From Chlorogloeopsis sp038404745 (GTDB lineage Bacteria > Cyanobacteriota > Cyanobacteriia > Cyanobacteriales > Nostocaceae), in NCBI RefSeq assembly GCF_038404745.2, contig NZ_JAYKTT020000007.1, forward strand, positions 1 through 64,000: a stretch of DNA of 64,000 nt, in the 5' to 3' direction. This document shows, piece by piece, positions 8,040-15,192 of this stretch; position 1 is the stretch's first letter; every line of letters starts with the position of its first letter. Below the pieces are notes generated by a model. That model did not search any database. It was not told the DNA's origin and saw only the letters and a list, made by a program, of their open reading frames with translations. A program made the position numbers and the translations under genes.

Positions 8040-8339
8040 TCAATCACTTTGATTTTGCCATTGTTGTGGATCGCGTTTAACGTGGAAGCACCCAATGACA
8101 GTAATGATATCTTCTTGCAAAAAGTAAAAAACTCCGTAAGGAAATCGACGAATCAAAGCTCGTCGCACCTCCTGATTTACCACAGGATACGGCAAAGGAT
8201 TACGTCCCACTGAGGCTAGACAGGCATCAACAGCACGTATAAATTCATAACCTAAGCCGGGATTGCCTTCTTCGTACCACTCATAAGCTTCTTCGATATC
8301 TAACTCCGCTTCTGGGCGAATCAGTAACTTATAATTCAT
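8040..8339 (-). CDS. RelE/ParE-family toxin
   Basis: A 99-residue protein with the compact beta-alpha-beta pattern of RelE/ParE toxins: MNYKLLIRPEAELDIEEAYEWYEEGNPGLGYEFI, PVVNQEVRRALIRRFPYGVFYFLQEDIITVIGCFHVKRDP. The motif 'RRFPYGVFYxxxxxxIxVxGCFHxxRDP' is typical of the plasmid-stabilisation toxins encoded with 'addiction module component' antitoxins. The gene overlaps the upstream antitoxin by ATGA (8336-8339), so the two are translationally coupled. Whether it cuts mRNA or targets gyrase cannot be read from the sequence. Confidence 0.85.
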   Translation of the reverse strand: MNYKLLIRPEAELDIEEAYEWYEEGNPGLGYEFIRAVDACLASVGRNPLPYPVVNQEVRRALIRRFPYGVFYFLQEDIITVIGCFHVKRDPQQWQNQSD

Positions 8340-8566
8340 TTAAAAAAGCCCAGTTTTTGCTTCATTTCTTGCCAGCTTGAACCTTGATTTGGGTTTTGAC
8401 GGAAGAGTTCCAAACGCCTATCTAATTCTCGTTTTTGCGTTTGACTCACTGGAATCACCTCTGGTATTGCGAGGATGCTATCCCACAAATCTTCTGCCAG
8501 TTGTATTCGCTCGGCTACAGTTAATTGAGAAATTTCAACCTTTAATAAGGGATGCATACTCATCAT
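8336..8566 (-). CDS. Addiction-module antitoxin (unstable antitoxin family)
   Basis: A 76-residue protein carrying the family pattern ISQLTVAERIQLAEDLWDSILAIPEVIPVSQTQKRELDRRLELFRQNPNQGSSWQEMKQKL, i.e. 'LSxxERIxLAExLWDSI...L...QxxELDRRLxxxxxxPxxGxxWxExKxxL'. This is the putative addiction module component family (PF09720 type), which pairs with ParE/RelE toxins. It precedes the toxin with a 4-bp overlap. Start candidates are ATG 8566, 8563 and 8557; I keep the first. It probably autoregulates the pair together with the toxin, as in relatives. Confidence 0.88.
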   Translation of the reverse strand: MMSMHPLLKVEISQLTVAERIQLAEDLWDSILAIPEVIPVSQTQKRELDRRLELFRQNPNQGSSWQEMKQKLGFFK

Positions 8567-8600
8567 ACTAAGGTTTCACTTGCAAATATTTTAACCCAAA

Positions 8601-8615
8601 TAGGCTACAAGCCTA
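8601..8615 (-). terminator. Short hairpin after upp
   Basis: TAGGCTACAAGCCTA forms a 6-bp stem with a 3-nt loop 11 bp after the upp stop. Read on the minus strand it is followed by TTTGGGTT. It may end the URC/upp transcript before the toxin-antitoxin pair. Confidence 0.4.
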
Positions 8616-8625
8616 AACAAAGCTT

Positions 8626-9261
8626 TTACTTAGTTCCAAATAATCTATCTCCAGCATCTCCCATTCCGGGAAGAATATAGCCGTGTTCATCTAATTTTTC
8701 ATCGATAGCTGCTGTGTAAATAGGCACATCTGGGTGAACCTCAGTGAAATGCTCAATGCCCTCTGGTGCAGCAAGCAAACAAACAAACTTAATGGACAAA
8801 GGATTTGTAGATTTGACCCTTTCCACCGCTGCAACAGCCGAGTTGCCGGTTGCTAACATCGGATCGACTACCAGCACATCTCGCTTTTCTATATCATGGG
8901 GAACTTTGAAATAATACTCTACAGGAATCAAAGTTTTGGGATCGCGATATAAGCCAATATGTCCTACCCGTGCTGATGGCATCAACTCCAGCATTCCATC
9001 CAAAATTCCCTGCCCTGCTCTTTGAATGGAAACTATGACTAATTTTTTTTCTGGGGCAAGGATAGGAGCATTCATCGAGGCTAGTGGTGTTTGAATTTTT
9101 TCATGTTTTAGCGATAAATCTCGCGTTACCTCATACCCTAGCAACATACCAATTTCTTTCAAGAGAACACGAAATTTCACCGTGCTAGTTTCGGCTTTAC
9201 GCATCAGCGTCAGTTTGTGCTGAATTAATGGATGCTCAATGAGTATTACTTGATTTCCCAT
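8626..9261 (-). CDS. upp: Uracil phosphoribosyltransferase
   Basis: Converts uracil and PRPP to UMP. The 211 residues have the family layout: IEHPLIQHKLTLMRKAETSTVKFRVLLKEIGMLLGYEVTRDL at the N terminus, VSIQRAGQGILDGMLELMPSARVGHIGLYRDP in the middle, the PRPP-binding loop VLVVDPMLATGNSAVAAVE, and the uracil-binding C terminus EHGYILPGMGDAGDRLFGT. It is the last gene of a minus-strand group with URC4- and URC1-like genes (71 bp after the former). This suggests it feeds a uracil catabolic route as well as salvage: in the yeast URC pathway FUR1, the same enzyme, is required. Confidence 0.95.
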   Translation of the reverse strand: MGNQVILIEHPLIQHKLTLMRKAETSTVKFRVLLKEIGMLLGYEVTRDLSLKHEKIQTPLASMNAPILAPEKKLVIVSIQRAGQGILDGMLELMPSARVGHIGLYRDPKTLIPVEYYFKVPHDIEKRDVLVVDPMLATGNSAVAAVERVKSTNPLSIKFVCLLAAPEGIEHFTEVHPDVPIYTAAIDEKLDEHGYILPGMGDAGDRLFGTK

Positions 9262-9268
9262 GTTTTGT

Positions 9269-9300
9269 TATTAGTCATTAGTCATTGATTATTAGTCAAC
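9269..9300. repeat. Heptamer tandem repeats TTAGTCA
   Basis: Three degenerate TTAGTCA-type units between the URC4-like gene and upp, directly upstream of the upp start. Confidence 0.6.
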
Positions 9301-9332
9301 AAGTAACAAAGGATAAAGAACAAATGACTAAC

Positions 9333-10607
9333 CTAGAATACTGTGCCATCACTTTCTATTTGTATGGGGGGAATACCACTTGTTCGGAGTTGAGCAGCTA
9401 TTTTTCGCCCTGCCGTCCAAGTTCCGCCTTGTAGAATTTTCACGAGCGGTAATTCTTCGGCACTCATGCCCAATTTTTCTCGCACTGTGGTAGCGATGTA
9501 ATCTAAGAGAATCACAGTCAAGGCACGCCACTCAACGATTATTTCCGATGTCACTGAATGAGACTGGGAAAAAATATTGGGATTTTTGACGTTGATTAGT
9601 CCCAAGTCAAGGCATAATCCGCCGTTACGGTATTCTGGTAATCCTGTTAAGGCATCTAAGCCTGTAATTTCTACACCTAGTTCCTGTAGTGGTTCTAACA
9701 GAGAGTAGGTCAGCCACTGAGATAACTTGTGAAATGGCACCAAGCTATCATTGCTAACTGCTGGATGATACCAGACATCTCCCAAGTTTACTCCAGCAAC
9801 TTCTATCCGTCCTGGCCAAATATCACTGAGTCCCTCCAAAACGACATTTAACACAGTTTGGGCTGCTAGTTGGTTGTTTTTCACTTGTGCTAAAAGGAAA
9901 TTTACCAAATTCCCCAAACGGGGGTTTTGTTCCCCAAACATTTGAGGTGAAGCAAGTATAACTTGACCTAATTTTTGTAACAAGTTTAACCGCCCAGCCA
10001 TTCCCACCAAGGGATTTTCTAAATTTGCCTGAAAACCATCTGCCAATTCTTGTTCAGTTAATGCTTCCAATCGTTGGGCATCTACTTGCAGGGGCTGATG
10101 CCGATCGCTCGAAAAAGTGCCTTGACAAAACATCTGGAAACTAGCTACTGCCAAGCCTTCGGAACGTTTAAAAACGAGTTTCGTATCCTGTTCGTAATAT
10201 TGCCAGTGCTCGCCAGCCCCGGCATCTAATAAAACACTAATTATTGCCAAATCAAACTTGGCAGTAGCTTTTTGGGTTGGTGTTAGTTCCGCTAACTTCT
10301 CATCCAACTGAGCTAAACGCGGTATACCCCCAGCCTCAAAATGTCGCCAACGACTGTGAAACGGGATGTGTAGATCTGGGTATTGTTCGTGCATTACCTC
10401 AATTACATAGTCTGCTACCCGTTCCAACTGTGACAGATTGCAATTAAAATGAGGCGATCGCCTAGCCTCTGCCATCTCAAACAATTCTTGGCAACGTTCC
10501 CGAATTGCAGAAGGCGATCGCAAATAAGCTATAACCTCCCCTTCTTCCCTTAGTGCTTGTGGGGCGGGCATCTTGCCCGACATCTCCTTTGCGGTTCCCA
10601 TTTCCAT
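9333..10607 (-). CDS. URC4/Urg3-family protein (DUF1688)
   Basis: A 424-residue soluble protein matching the URC4/Urg3 (DUF1688) family. Recognisable stretches are YLRSPSAIRERCQELFEMA near the N terminus, HFNCNLSQLERVADYVIEVM, IPFHSRWRHFEAGGIPRL, DLAIISVLLDAGAG, FQMFCQGTFSS, PGRIEVAGVNLGDVWYHPA, PFHKLSQWLTYSLLEPLQELG and a C terminus with VKILQGGTWTAGRKIA. In Lachancea yeast URC4 is required to use uracil as nitrogen source, with an unresolved reaction. Here it lies between URC1-like and upp genes. Residues about 1-20 are encoded in part by a GGGCATCTTGCCC palindromic repeat, so the real start could be ATG 10571 or later; conservation begins at YLRSP. Confidence 0.85.
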   Translation of the reverse strand: MEMGTAKEMSGKMPAPQALREEGEVIAYLRSPSAIRERCQELFEMAEARRSPHFNCNLSQLERVADYVIEVMHEQYPDLHIPFHSRWRHFEAGGIPRLAQLDEKLAELTPTQKATAKFDLAIISVLLDAGAGEHWQYYEQDTKLVFKRSEGLAVASFQMFCQGTFSSDRHQPLQVDAQRLEALTEQELADGFQANLENPLVGMAGRLNLLQKLGQVILASPQMFGEQNPRLGNLVNFLLAQVKNNQLAAQTVLNVVLEGLSDIWPGRIEVAGVNLGDVWYHPAVSNDSLVPFHKLSQWLTYSLLEPLQELGVEITGLDALTGLPEYRNGGLCLDLGLINVKNPNIFSQSHSVTSEIIVEWRALTVILLDYIATTVREKLGMSAEELPLVKILQGGTWTAGRKIAAQLRTSGIPPIQIESDGTVF

Positions 10608-10639
10608 TCTTATTTATCCTTAGAGAAGAACTAACTACC

Positions 10640-10705
10640 GTACGGGCGGGTTCTAACAACAATCTCTCTAGGATGACGAAATATCTAAAATAAACCCGCC
10701 CCTAC
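10640..10705. repeat. Family 2 inverted repeat, copy C
   Basis: GTACGGGCGGGTTCTA (10640-10655) and TAAACCCGCCCCTAC (10691-10705) form terminal inverted repeats around CAATCTCTCTAGGATGACG. It lies in the 120-bp gap between the URC1-like and URC4-like genes, where a transcript could fold it as a long hairpin. Confidence 0.75.
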
Positions 10706-10726
10706 TAAATGACAAATGACAATTGA

Positions 10727-11986
10727 CTAATCTGTTAAACCCCGCCCTTTCACACTTCCTAAACCATCAGAATCTAACACCTCTCCTGTAGTGTAATAAC
10801 CAGCTGCCTTTTTGGCTTCAATTTCTACTCGTGCATCTTGGGGTATTAAATCCTCTGGAATTGGTATGCGCTCGACAATCTTAATTCCCGCTTCCGTAAT
10901 TGCGTTGTACTTCATGTTACTCATTGATACCATCCGATCAATGCGAGTAATACCTAACCAATGCAAGACATCCGGCATCAGTTCTTGGAAGCGCATATCT
11001 TGTATGCCCGCTACACATTCTGTACGTTCAAAGTAGGCATCAGCGCGATCGCCTCCTTCTTGCCGCTTGCGAGCATTGTAAACTAAGAATTTTGTCACTT
11101 CTCCGAGAGCGCGCCCTTCCTTGCGGCAGTAAATAATTACACCAGCACCGCCTTCCTGGGCTGTTTGCACGCAAACTTCGATACCATGCACCAGATAGGG
11201 ACGACAGGTACAAATATCCGAGCCAAACACATCCGAACCGTTACACTCATCGTGTACCCGTACAGCTAGGGGTTTATTGGGGTCATTAATTGCGGCGATA
11301 TCACCCAACATATACACTGTCACGCCTCCAATTGGTGGTAAAAACACCTCTAAATCAGAGCGCGTTACAAGCTCTGGGAACATTCCTCCAGTTTGTTCAA
11401 ATAGAGCGCGGCGTAAGTCCCCTTCTGTAATTTGGAAGCGTTTGGCAATTCCCGGTAAATACCAAACTGGTTCAATAGCGGCTTTGGTAACTACCAAATC
11501 GCCACCAGATTTCATAATTTTGCCATCTATTGTTAAACGTCCCTTTGCCACCGCTTCTTGCAGTTCGGGCATATTAATGTGAGCTTTAGTAATGGCAATG
11601 GTGGGGCGAATATCATATTCCTGTTCATAATAGGATGTAAACACCTCGCCGACAATCGCTCCAAAGGGATCGAGGGAGACAATCTTGTCAGGATCAAACC
11701 AACTTGAATGCGGGCCAATATGCTCCACTGGTGAGGTATTGGTGAGATCCGCCCTGTGATCAGACTGTAGTACACCCCTGGCTACAGCTAAGGCACGGTA
11801 AACTGCATAACTACCAGAATGGGTGCCAATCACATTACGATGTGCTTGCTTTGTCAACGTGGCGATGACGGGGCCTCTTTCCATTGGATCCCTTGCCCCC
11901 CATTTGATAGGTATTGGTTTGGGGCCAACTCGGCTGGGATGGGAAGTGAGAACAATATGCCTGGAAACGCTGTTTTGCTTTGGCAT
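10727..11986 (-). CDS. GTP cyclohydrolase II homologue of the URC1 type
   Basis: A 419-residue protein whose C-terminal half is a GTP cyclohydrolase II (RibA) fold. The zinc motif is intact as C-x10-C-x-C in HDECNGSDVFGSDICTC, followed by GAGVIIYCRKEGRALGEVTKF, close to the RibA catalytic segment but with altered residues. The N-terminal half lacks the RibB domain of bifunctional RibBA. Instead it has the URC1-type sequence HIVLTSHPSRVGPKPIPIKWGA and GTHSGSYAVYRALAVA. URC1 acts in uracil degradation in yeast. ATG 11986 is preferred over GTG 11992 because CAGGTG then sits at ribosome-binding distance. It is first in the group followed by URC4-like and upp. A separate riboflavin ribA is expected elsewhere. 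Confidence 0.85.
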   Translation of the reverse strand: MPKQNSVSRHIVLTSHPSRVGPKPIPIKWGARDPMERGPVIATLTKQAHRNVIGTHSGSYAVYRALAVARGVLQSDHRADLTNTSPVEHIGPHSSWFDPDKIVSLDPFGAIVGEVFTSYYEQEYDIRPTIAITKAHINMPELQEAVAKGRLTIDGKIMKSGGDLVVTKAAIEPVWYLPGIAKRFQITEGDLRRALFEQTGGMFPELVTRSDLEVFLPPIGGVTVYMLGDIAAINDPNKPLAVRVHDECNGSDVFGSDICTCRPYLVHGIEVCVQTAQEGGAGVIIYCRKEGRALGEVTKFLVYNARKRQEGGDRADAYFERTECVAGIQDMRFQELMPDVLHWLGITRIDRMVSMSNMKYNAITEAGIKIVERIPIPEDLIPQDARVEIEAKKAAGYYTTGEVLDSDGLGSVKGRGLTD

Positions 11987-12015
11987 AGTCACCTGTTTGT
12001 TTCGGGATATTCTTA

Positions 12016-12086
12016 TTAGTCAACAGTTAACACTGAATCGTCAATAGTCAACGCAACACAGAGTAGTCAATGGTCAAGAGTCAAAA
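12016..12086. repeat. Degenerate GTCAATA/GTCAACA heptamer repeats
   Basis: Multiple degenerate GTCAA-type units upstream of the URC1-like gene. The rest of the 11987-12278 gap shows no gene. Confidence 0.45.
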
Positions 12087-12278
12087 AACTTTAAACTATG
12101 GACTATAGGCTTGTGACTTTAAAGATTGAGTCACCCATAAATCGTATTCCAGGCTACAACAATTAACATATTTTTTGCTTACCTTGCAATTTAAACCGAA
12201 TTTTAAAAGCTCAGTTAAGAAGTAAATTTTGAGAACATTTTGTGAGAATCTAAAGATACTATCACTAACCTCAAATTC

Positions 12279-12749
12279 ATGGATTCTTTATTTGTCAGTT
12301 CTTTACTTGAAGCATTGAAAAATCCCGACGAAACAGTACGCGATCAAGCAACAAAAAAACTTTGGCGTCTGTGGTACCAACAAAAGGGAATATATGGCTT
12401 GGAGATGATTGAACGTAGCCAAAAGTTAATGGATTCAGGGCATACAGACGAAGCAGAAGCGTTGCTAACCCAACTAACCCACGAGCAACGAGACTTTGCT
12501 GAAGCCTGGAATCGACGTGCTTACCTTTACTATAGCATCGGTAAATATGAAAAATCTTTAGCAGATTGTCTGGTAACAATTCAGATCAATCCATTCCATT
12601 TTGGCGCACTTCATGGCTTAGGCTTGTGTTATGCTGCACTCGGAGAATATTCTAAAGCGGTTGGAGCTTTTCGTCGTGCCTTGGCAATTCAACCATACTC
12701 CTTGGTCAACCAAAAACTAATTCTCGAATGTCTGCTCCGATTGAGTTAA
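12279..12749 (+). CDS. TPR-repeat protein
   Basis: A 156-residue helical protein without signal peptide. Two clear tetratricopeptide units lie in the second half: AEAWNRRAYLYYSIGKYEKSLADCLVTIQINP and FGALHGLGLCYAALGEYSKAVGAFRRALAIQP. A third, degenerate unit precedes them (YGLEMIERSQKLMDSGHTDEAEALLTQL). The N terminus (SSLLEALKNPDETVRDQATKKLWRLW) resembles a single HEAT-like helix pair. TPR proteins are interaction scaffolds; the partner is unknown. The gene stands alone and is flanked by AT-rich non-coding DNA. Confidence 0.85.
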   Translation: MDSLFVSSLLEALKNPDETVRDQATKKLWRLWYQQKGIYGLEMIERSQKLMDSGHTDEAEALLTQLTHEQRDFAEAWNRRAYLYYSIGKYEKSLADCLVTIQINPFHFGALHGLGLCYAALGEYSKAVGAFRRALAIQPYSLVNQKLILECLLRLS

Positions 12750-12995
12750 AATACAAAATAATTTCAAGACAATGTTTTGTATGAATTGTAAGTGAAGACT
12801 GTGAAATATTCATAGTCTCAATCGAAGCAAATTTATTCAGCATAATTTTACTTGTTATTGGCACTAGTTATGATTACCGCTTGTGTTAATAACAAGCAAA
12901 CTTATTTTGGGCAAAACCAAGATGATAAACTAGACAAAATTACCTTTAGTACAAACTGAGTAGCACAAGCAGAACACGGGAACAGACAAAGTTTG

Positions 12996-13361
12996 CTAAT
13001 CAATCTTTTCTGACGAAATGTTCTTTGAATATTTCATTGTTTCAACATACTTAATTCCCCAACTTTCAAGAGACAGTAAAGTTGGCTCTAGCTGTTTACC
13101 TAAGTCTGTCAGTGAATATTCAACTTTTGGTGGTATTTCTGGATAAATTTTTCGACTAATCACTCCATCATCTTCTAATTCTCTCAACTGCCTCGTCAAA
13201 ATCCGCTGCGACAATTCAGGAAACGTGCGTTTAAGTTCATTAAATCGCTTCGGTTCATTAAGCAAATGATAAAGAATCACACCTTTCCATTTATCTGCAA
13301 TTACATCTAAAGCAGCTTCTATGTAACAACCTTGTGCTCCATCATAAGATGCGTGTCTCAT
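12996..13361 (-). CDS. HxlR-family transcriptional regulator
   Basis: A 121-residue winged-helix protein. HxlR signatures are GCYIEAALDVIADKWKGVILYHLLNEPKRFNELKRTFPELSQRILTRQLRELEDDGVISRKIYPEIPPKVEYSLTDLG, with the usual N-terminal Cys (residue 12) that acts as a redox or aldehyde sensor in some relatives. It is divergent from the SDR gene, separated by about 125 bp that contains a perfect palindrome (13390-13405). HxlR regulators commonly control a divergent oxidoreductase gene, so the SDR is the likely target. Confidence 0.93.
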   Translation of the reverse strand: MRHASYDGAQGCYIEAALDVIADKWKGVILYHLLNEPKRFNELKRTFPELSQRILTRQLRELEDDGVISRKIYPEIPPKVEYSLTDLGKQLEPTLLSLESWGIKYVETMKYSKNISSEKID

Positions 13362-13389
13362 TACAGGCTCCTCCCTAGATTGGTGGCTG

Positions 13390-13405
13390 GTAACACACCT
13401 GTTAC
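13390..13405. promoter_or_regulatory. Operator candidate, perfect palindrome GTAACA-N4-TGTTAC
   Basis: GTAACACACCTGTTAC is a perfect 6-bp-arm inverted repeat located 28 bp from the HxlR start and about 80 bp from the SDR start. This is the position expected for a site serving both divergent promoters. A second small palindrome TTACGTAA lies at 13428-13435. Confidence 0.5.
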
Positions 13406-13486
13406 TGACGCACAGAAAAATCCGTTCTTACGTAATCTTAAGCAATTTTGCATAATCAAGTTGCACCTTACATAATGGACGAACAG

Positions 13487-14386
13487 ATGAAGATTTTTCT
13501 AACAGGAGCATCCGGTTATATTGGTGGATCAATTGCTACAGCATTAGTGGCTACCGGACATACAGTATTGGGTTTGTGTAGATCGACAGAAAAGGCTGAG
13601 TTACTCAAACTAAAGGGAATTGAGCCTGTGATTGGGACTTTGAGCGATGAACAGGTACTCTTTCAAACAGCTCAATCGGCAGATGCTATTATTAATGCCG
13701 CAGATGCAGACGATCCCTTTGCTGTGGAGGTGCTACTCCGAGCGCTTGAAGGTTCAGATAAAAAACTGATTCACACAAGTGGATCGAGTGTTGTTGGAGA
13801 TCGCGCTGCAGGTGAATATAGTTCCCTTATTTTTCATGAAGATATTCCACGTCCGATTCGCTTTGAAAAAATTGGGCGAGTGGCGATCGATACTCATGTG
13901 ATTGAGGGAGTTATCCAAGGAGTACATTCTGTGGTTATGTGTCCCTGCTTAATTTATGGTAAGGGAAGGGGGTTGCATACCGAAAGCATTCAAATTCCTT
14001 GGATGATCGAAGTTGCCAAGAAATATCAGGCAGCTAGATATATTGGTAAAGGAGAAAATATTTGGTCAACTGTCCATATTGACGATCTTGTCAGCGCCTA
14101 CTTGCTTGCACTTGAGAAAGCGCCAGCCGGATCGTTTTTTTTCTTGGAAAACGGCGAAGCTAGCTTCAAAGACATTGCTGAAGCAATCCATCGTAAACTT
14201 GGCTTTGAGGGTACTGCACAAACCTGGACAATTGAACAAGCGCTTCAAGAATGGGGGCAAGAGGCGGCTCACTTTGCTTTTGGTTCCAATAGCCGTATCC
14301 GTTCAGAAAAAGCCAGAAAACTTCTGGGATGGGCACCTAAACATTCATCAGTGCTTGATTGGTTAGAAAAGATATCAAATTCATAG
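13487..14386 (+). CDS. NAD(P)-dependent epimerase/dehydratase-type SDR
   Basis: An extended short-chain dehydrogenase of 299 residues. The Rossmann glycine motif TGASGYIGGSIA lies at the very N terminus, SSVVGDRAAGEY follows in the substrate region, and the family's NmrA/epimerase-type C terminus includes IHRKLGFEGTAQTWTIEQALQEWG. The active-site YxxxK is not obvious; LIFHEDIPRPIRFEKIGR occupies the region. The start is set at ATG 13487 because the glycine motif then begins at residue 5; TTG 13448 and ATG 13475 are alternatives. It is probably regulated by the divergent HxlR protein. The substrate is unknown. Confidence 0.85.
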   Translation: MKIFLTGASGYIGGSIATALVATGHTVLGLCRSTEKAELLKLKGIEPVIGTLSDEQVLFQTAQSADAIINAADADDPFAVEVLLRALEGSDKKLIHTSGSSVVGDRAAGEYSSLIFHEDIPRPIRFEKIGRVAIDTHVIEGVIQGVHSVVMCPCLIYGKGRGLHTESIQIPWMIEVAKKYQAARYIGKGENIWSTVHIDDLVSAYLLALEKAPAGSFFFLENGEASFKDIAEAIHRKLGFEGTAQTWTIEQALQEWGQEAAHFAFGSNSRIRSEKARKLLGWAPKHSSVLDWLEKISNS

Positions 14387-14403
14387 ATATGGAAGGAGTT
14401 ACC

Positions 14404-14511
14404 AAATCCGCATTTATACCCCCTCTTACCCCACAGGCTAGAAGCCTGGGGCTATACAAACTAAGCCCGTCTGCACGGGCTACACAAAAAGGGGATTTAT
14501 ACACCGGATTT
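14404..14511. repeat. Palindromic dispersed repeat with nested hairpins
   Basis: AAATCCG (14404-14410) and CGGATTT (14504-14510) bracket a unit containing TTTATACCCCC and its counterpart GGGGATTTATAC. Nested inside are a GGCTAGAAGCCTGGGGCTA segment and a hairpin AGCCCGTCTGCACGGGCT (14464-14481). The segment is of a kind I recall as common between cyanobacterial genes. It has no coding capacity. Confidence 0.55.
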
Positions 14512-14527
14512 TGTATCACACAATGTT

Positions 14528-14573
14528 TTGCCTATAGGGCAATTAAATAAAAATAATCTTGCCCATAAGGCAA
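14528..14573. promoter_or_regulatory. Paired palindromic operators upstream of the XRE-cupin gene
   Basis: TTGCCTATAGGGCAA (14528-14542) and TTGCCCATAAGGCAA (14559-14573) are two near-perfect 15-bp palindromes, 31 bp centre to centre, about three helical turns. The second overlaps the expected -35 region of the promoter that serves the gene at 14596. An autoregulatory site for the XRE protein is the simplest reading. Confidence 0.55.
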
Positions 14574-14583
14574 TAAATCGATA

Positions 14584-14589
14584 TATACT
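14584..14589 (+). promoter_or_regulatory. Putative -10 box TATACT for a leaderless transcript
   Basis: TATACT ends 6 bp before the ATG at 14596, so transcription would begin at or next to the start codon. No Shine-Dalgarno sequence fits between. The TTGCCC half of the second palindrome lies 19 bp upstream as a possible -35. Confidence 0.4.
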
Positions 14590-14595
14590 GATTGC

Positions 14596-15192
14596 ATGGT
14601 TAACAATAATAAAACTCTCCTGCAATCTGACTTGGTTAGGCTAGGAAGCCGATTGCGTTTCCTGAGAACTCAAAGAGGATGGACTCTTGGAGAACTAGCT
14701 AGACGGACAAATTTGTCAGAAGCCTATCTATCACGGATCGAAAGTGGCGATCGCCAACCCTCCCTTGCTGTGTTGTTTGAGCTTGCCCGCACGTATCACA
14801 CTTCAATGGCTGCTTTGTTTGAAGTTGAACCTCCAAGCAGTGCGGTTGTAGTGCGTTCAGTTGATGCGAATGTCTATGAGGGAAATGGGTTGCTGTACCG
14901 TTTGCTTTCAAATAAGGGGAGTTTGGCTAATCTGCATCCAATTCATGTTACGATTCCCGCTCAAAGGCAGAACGAATGCCTCTACCAGCATGGAGGTGAA
15001 GAGTGGCTCTACGTTCTCTCTGGTGAGTTGCGCCTAACTCTGGGAGAGGAAGAACATATTCTTCAACCTTTTGATGCCGCGCATTTCGATGCTGGAATTT
15101 CTCATCGTTTGGATGCTTTGGGCGATCGGGATACAGAAATTCTATTGGTTTCTTGTGAAGCCTCTCACGCTTTACTTAGGAGCTATCTATGA
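14596..15192 (+). CDS. XRE-family regulator with C-terminal cupin
   Basis: A 198-residue protein. Residues about 12-70 are a helix-turn-helix of the XRE/HTH_3 type (LGSRLRFLRTQRGWTLGELARRTNLSEAYLSRIESGDRQPSLAVLFELARTY). Residues about 115-190 form a cupin_2 barrel (IPAQRQNECLYQHGGEEWLYVLSGELRLTLGEEEHILQPFDAAHFDAGISHRL). Such regulators bind a small ligand or metal in the cupin. It overlaps the MOSC gene by ATGA, so the two are coupled and the ligand is probably linked to what the MOSC protein does. Two TTGCC-type palindromes lie upstream. The start appears leaderless. Confidence 0.93.
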   Translation: MVNNNKTLLQSDLVRLGSRLRFLRTQRGWTLGELARRTNLSEAYLSRIESGDRQPSLAVLFELARTYHTSMAALFEVEPPSSAVVVRSVDANVYEGNGLLYRLLSNKGSLANLHPIHVTIPAQRQNECLYQHGGEEWLYVLSGELRLTLGEEEHILQPFDAAHFDAGISHRLDALGDRDTEILLVSCEASHALLRSYL

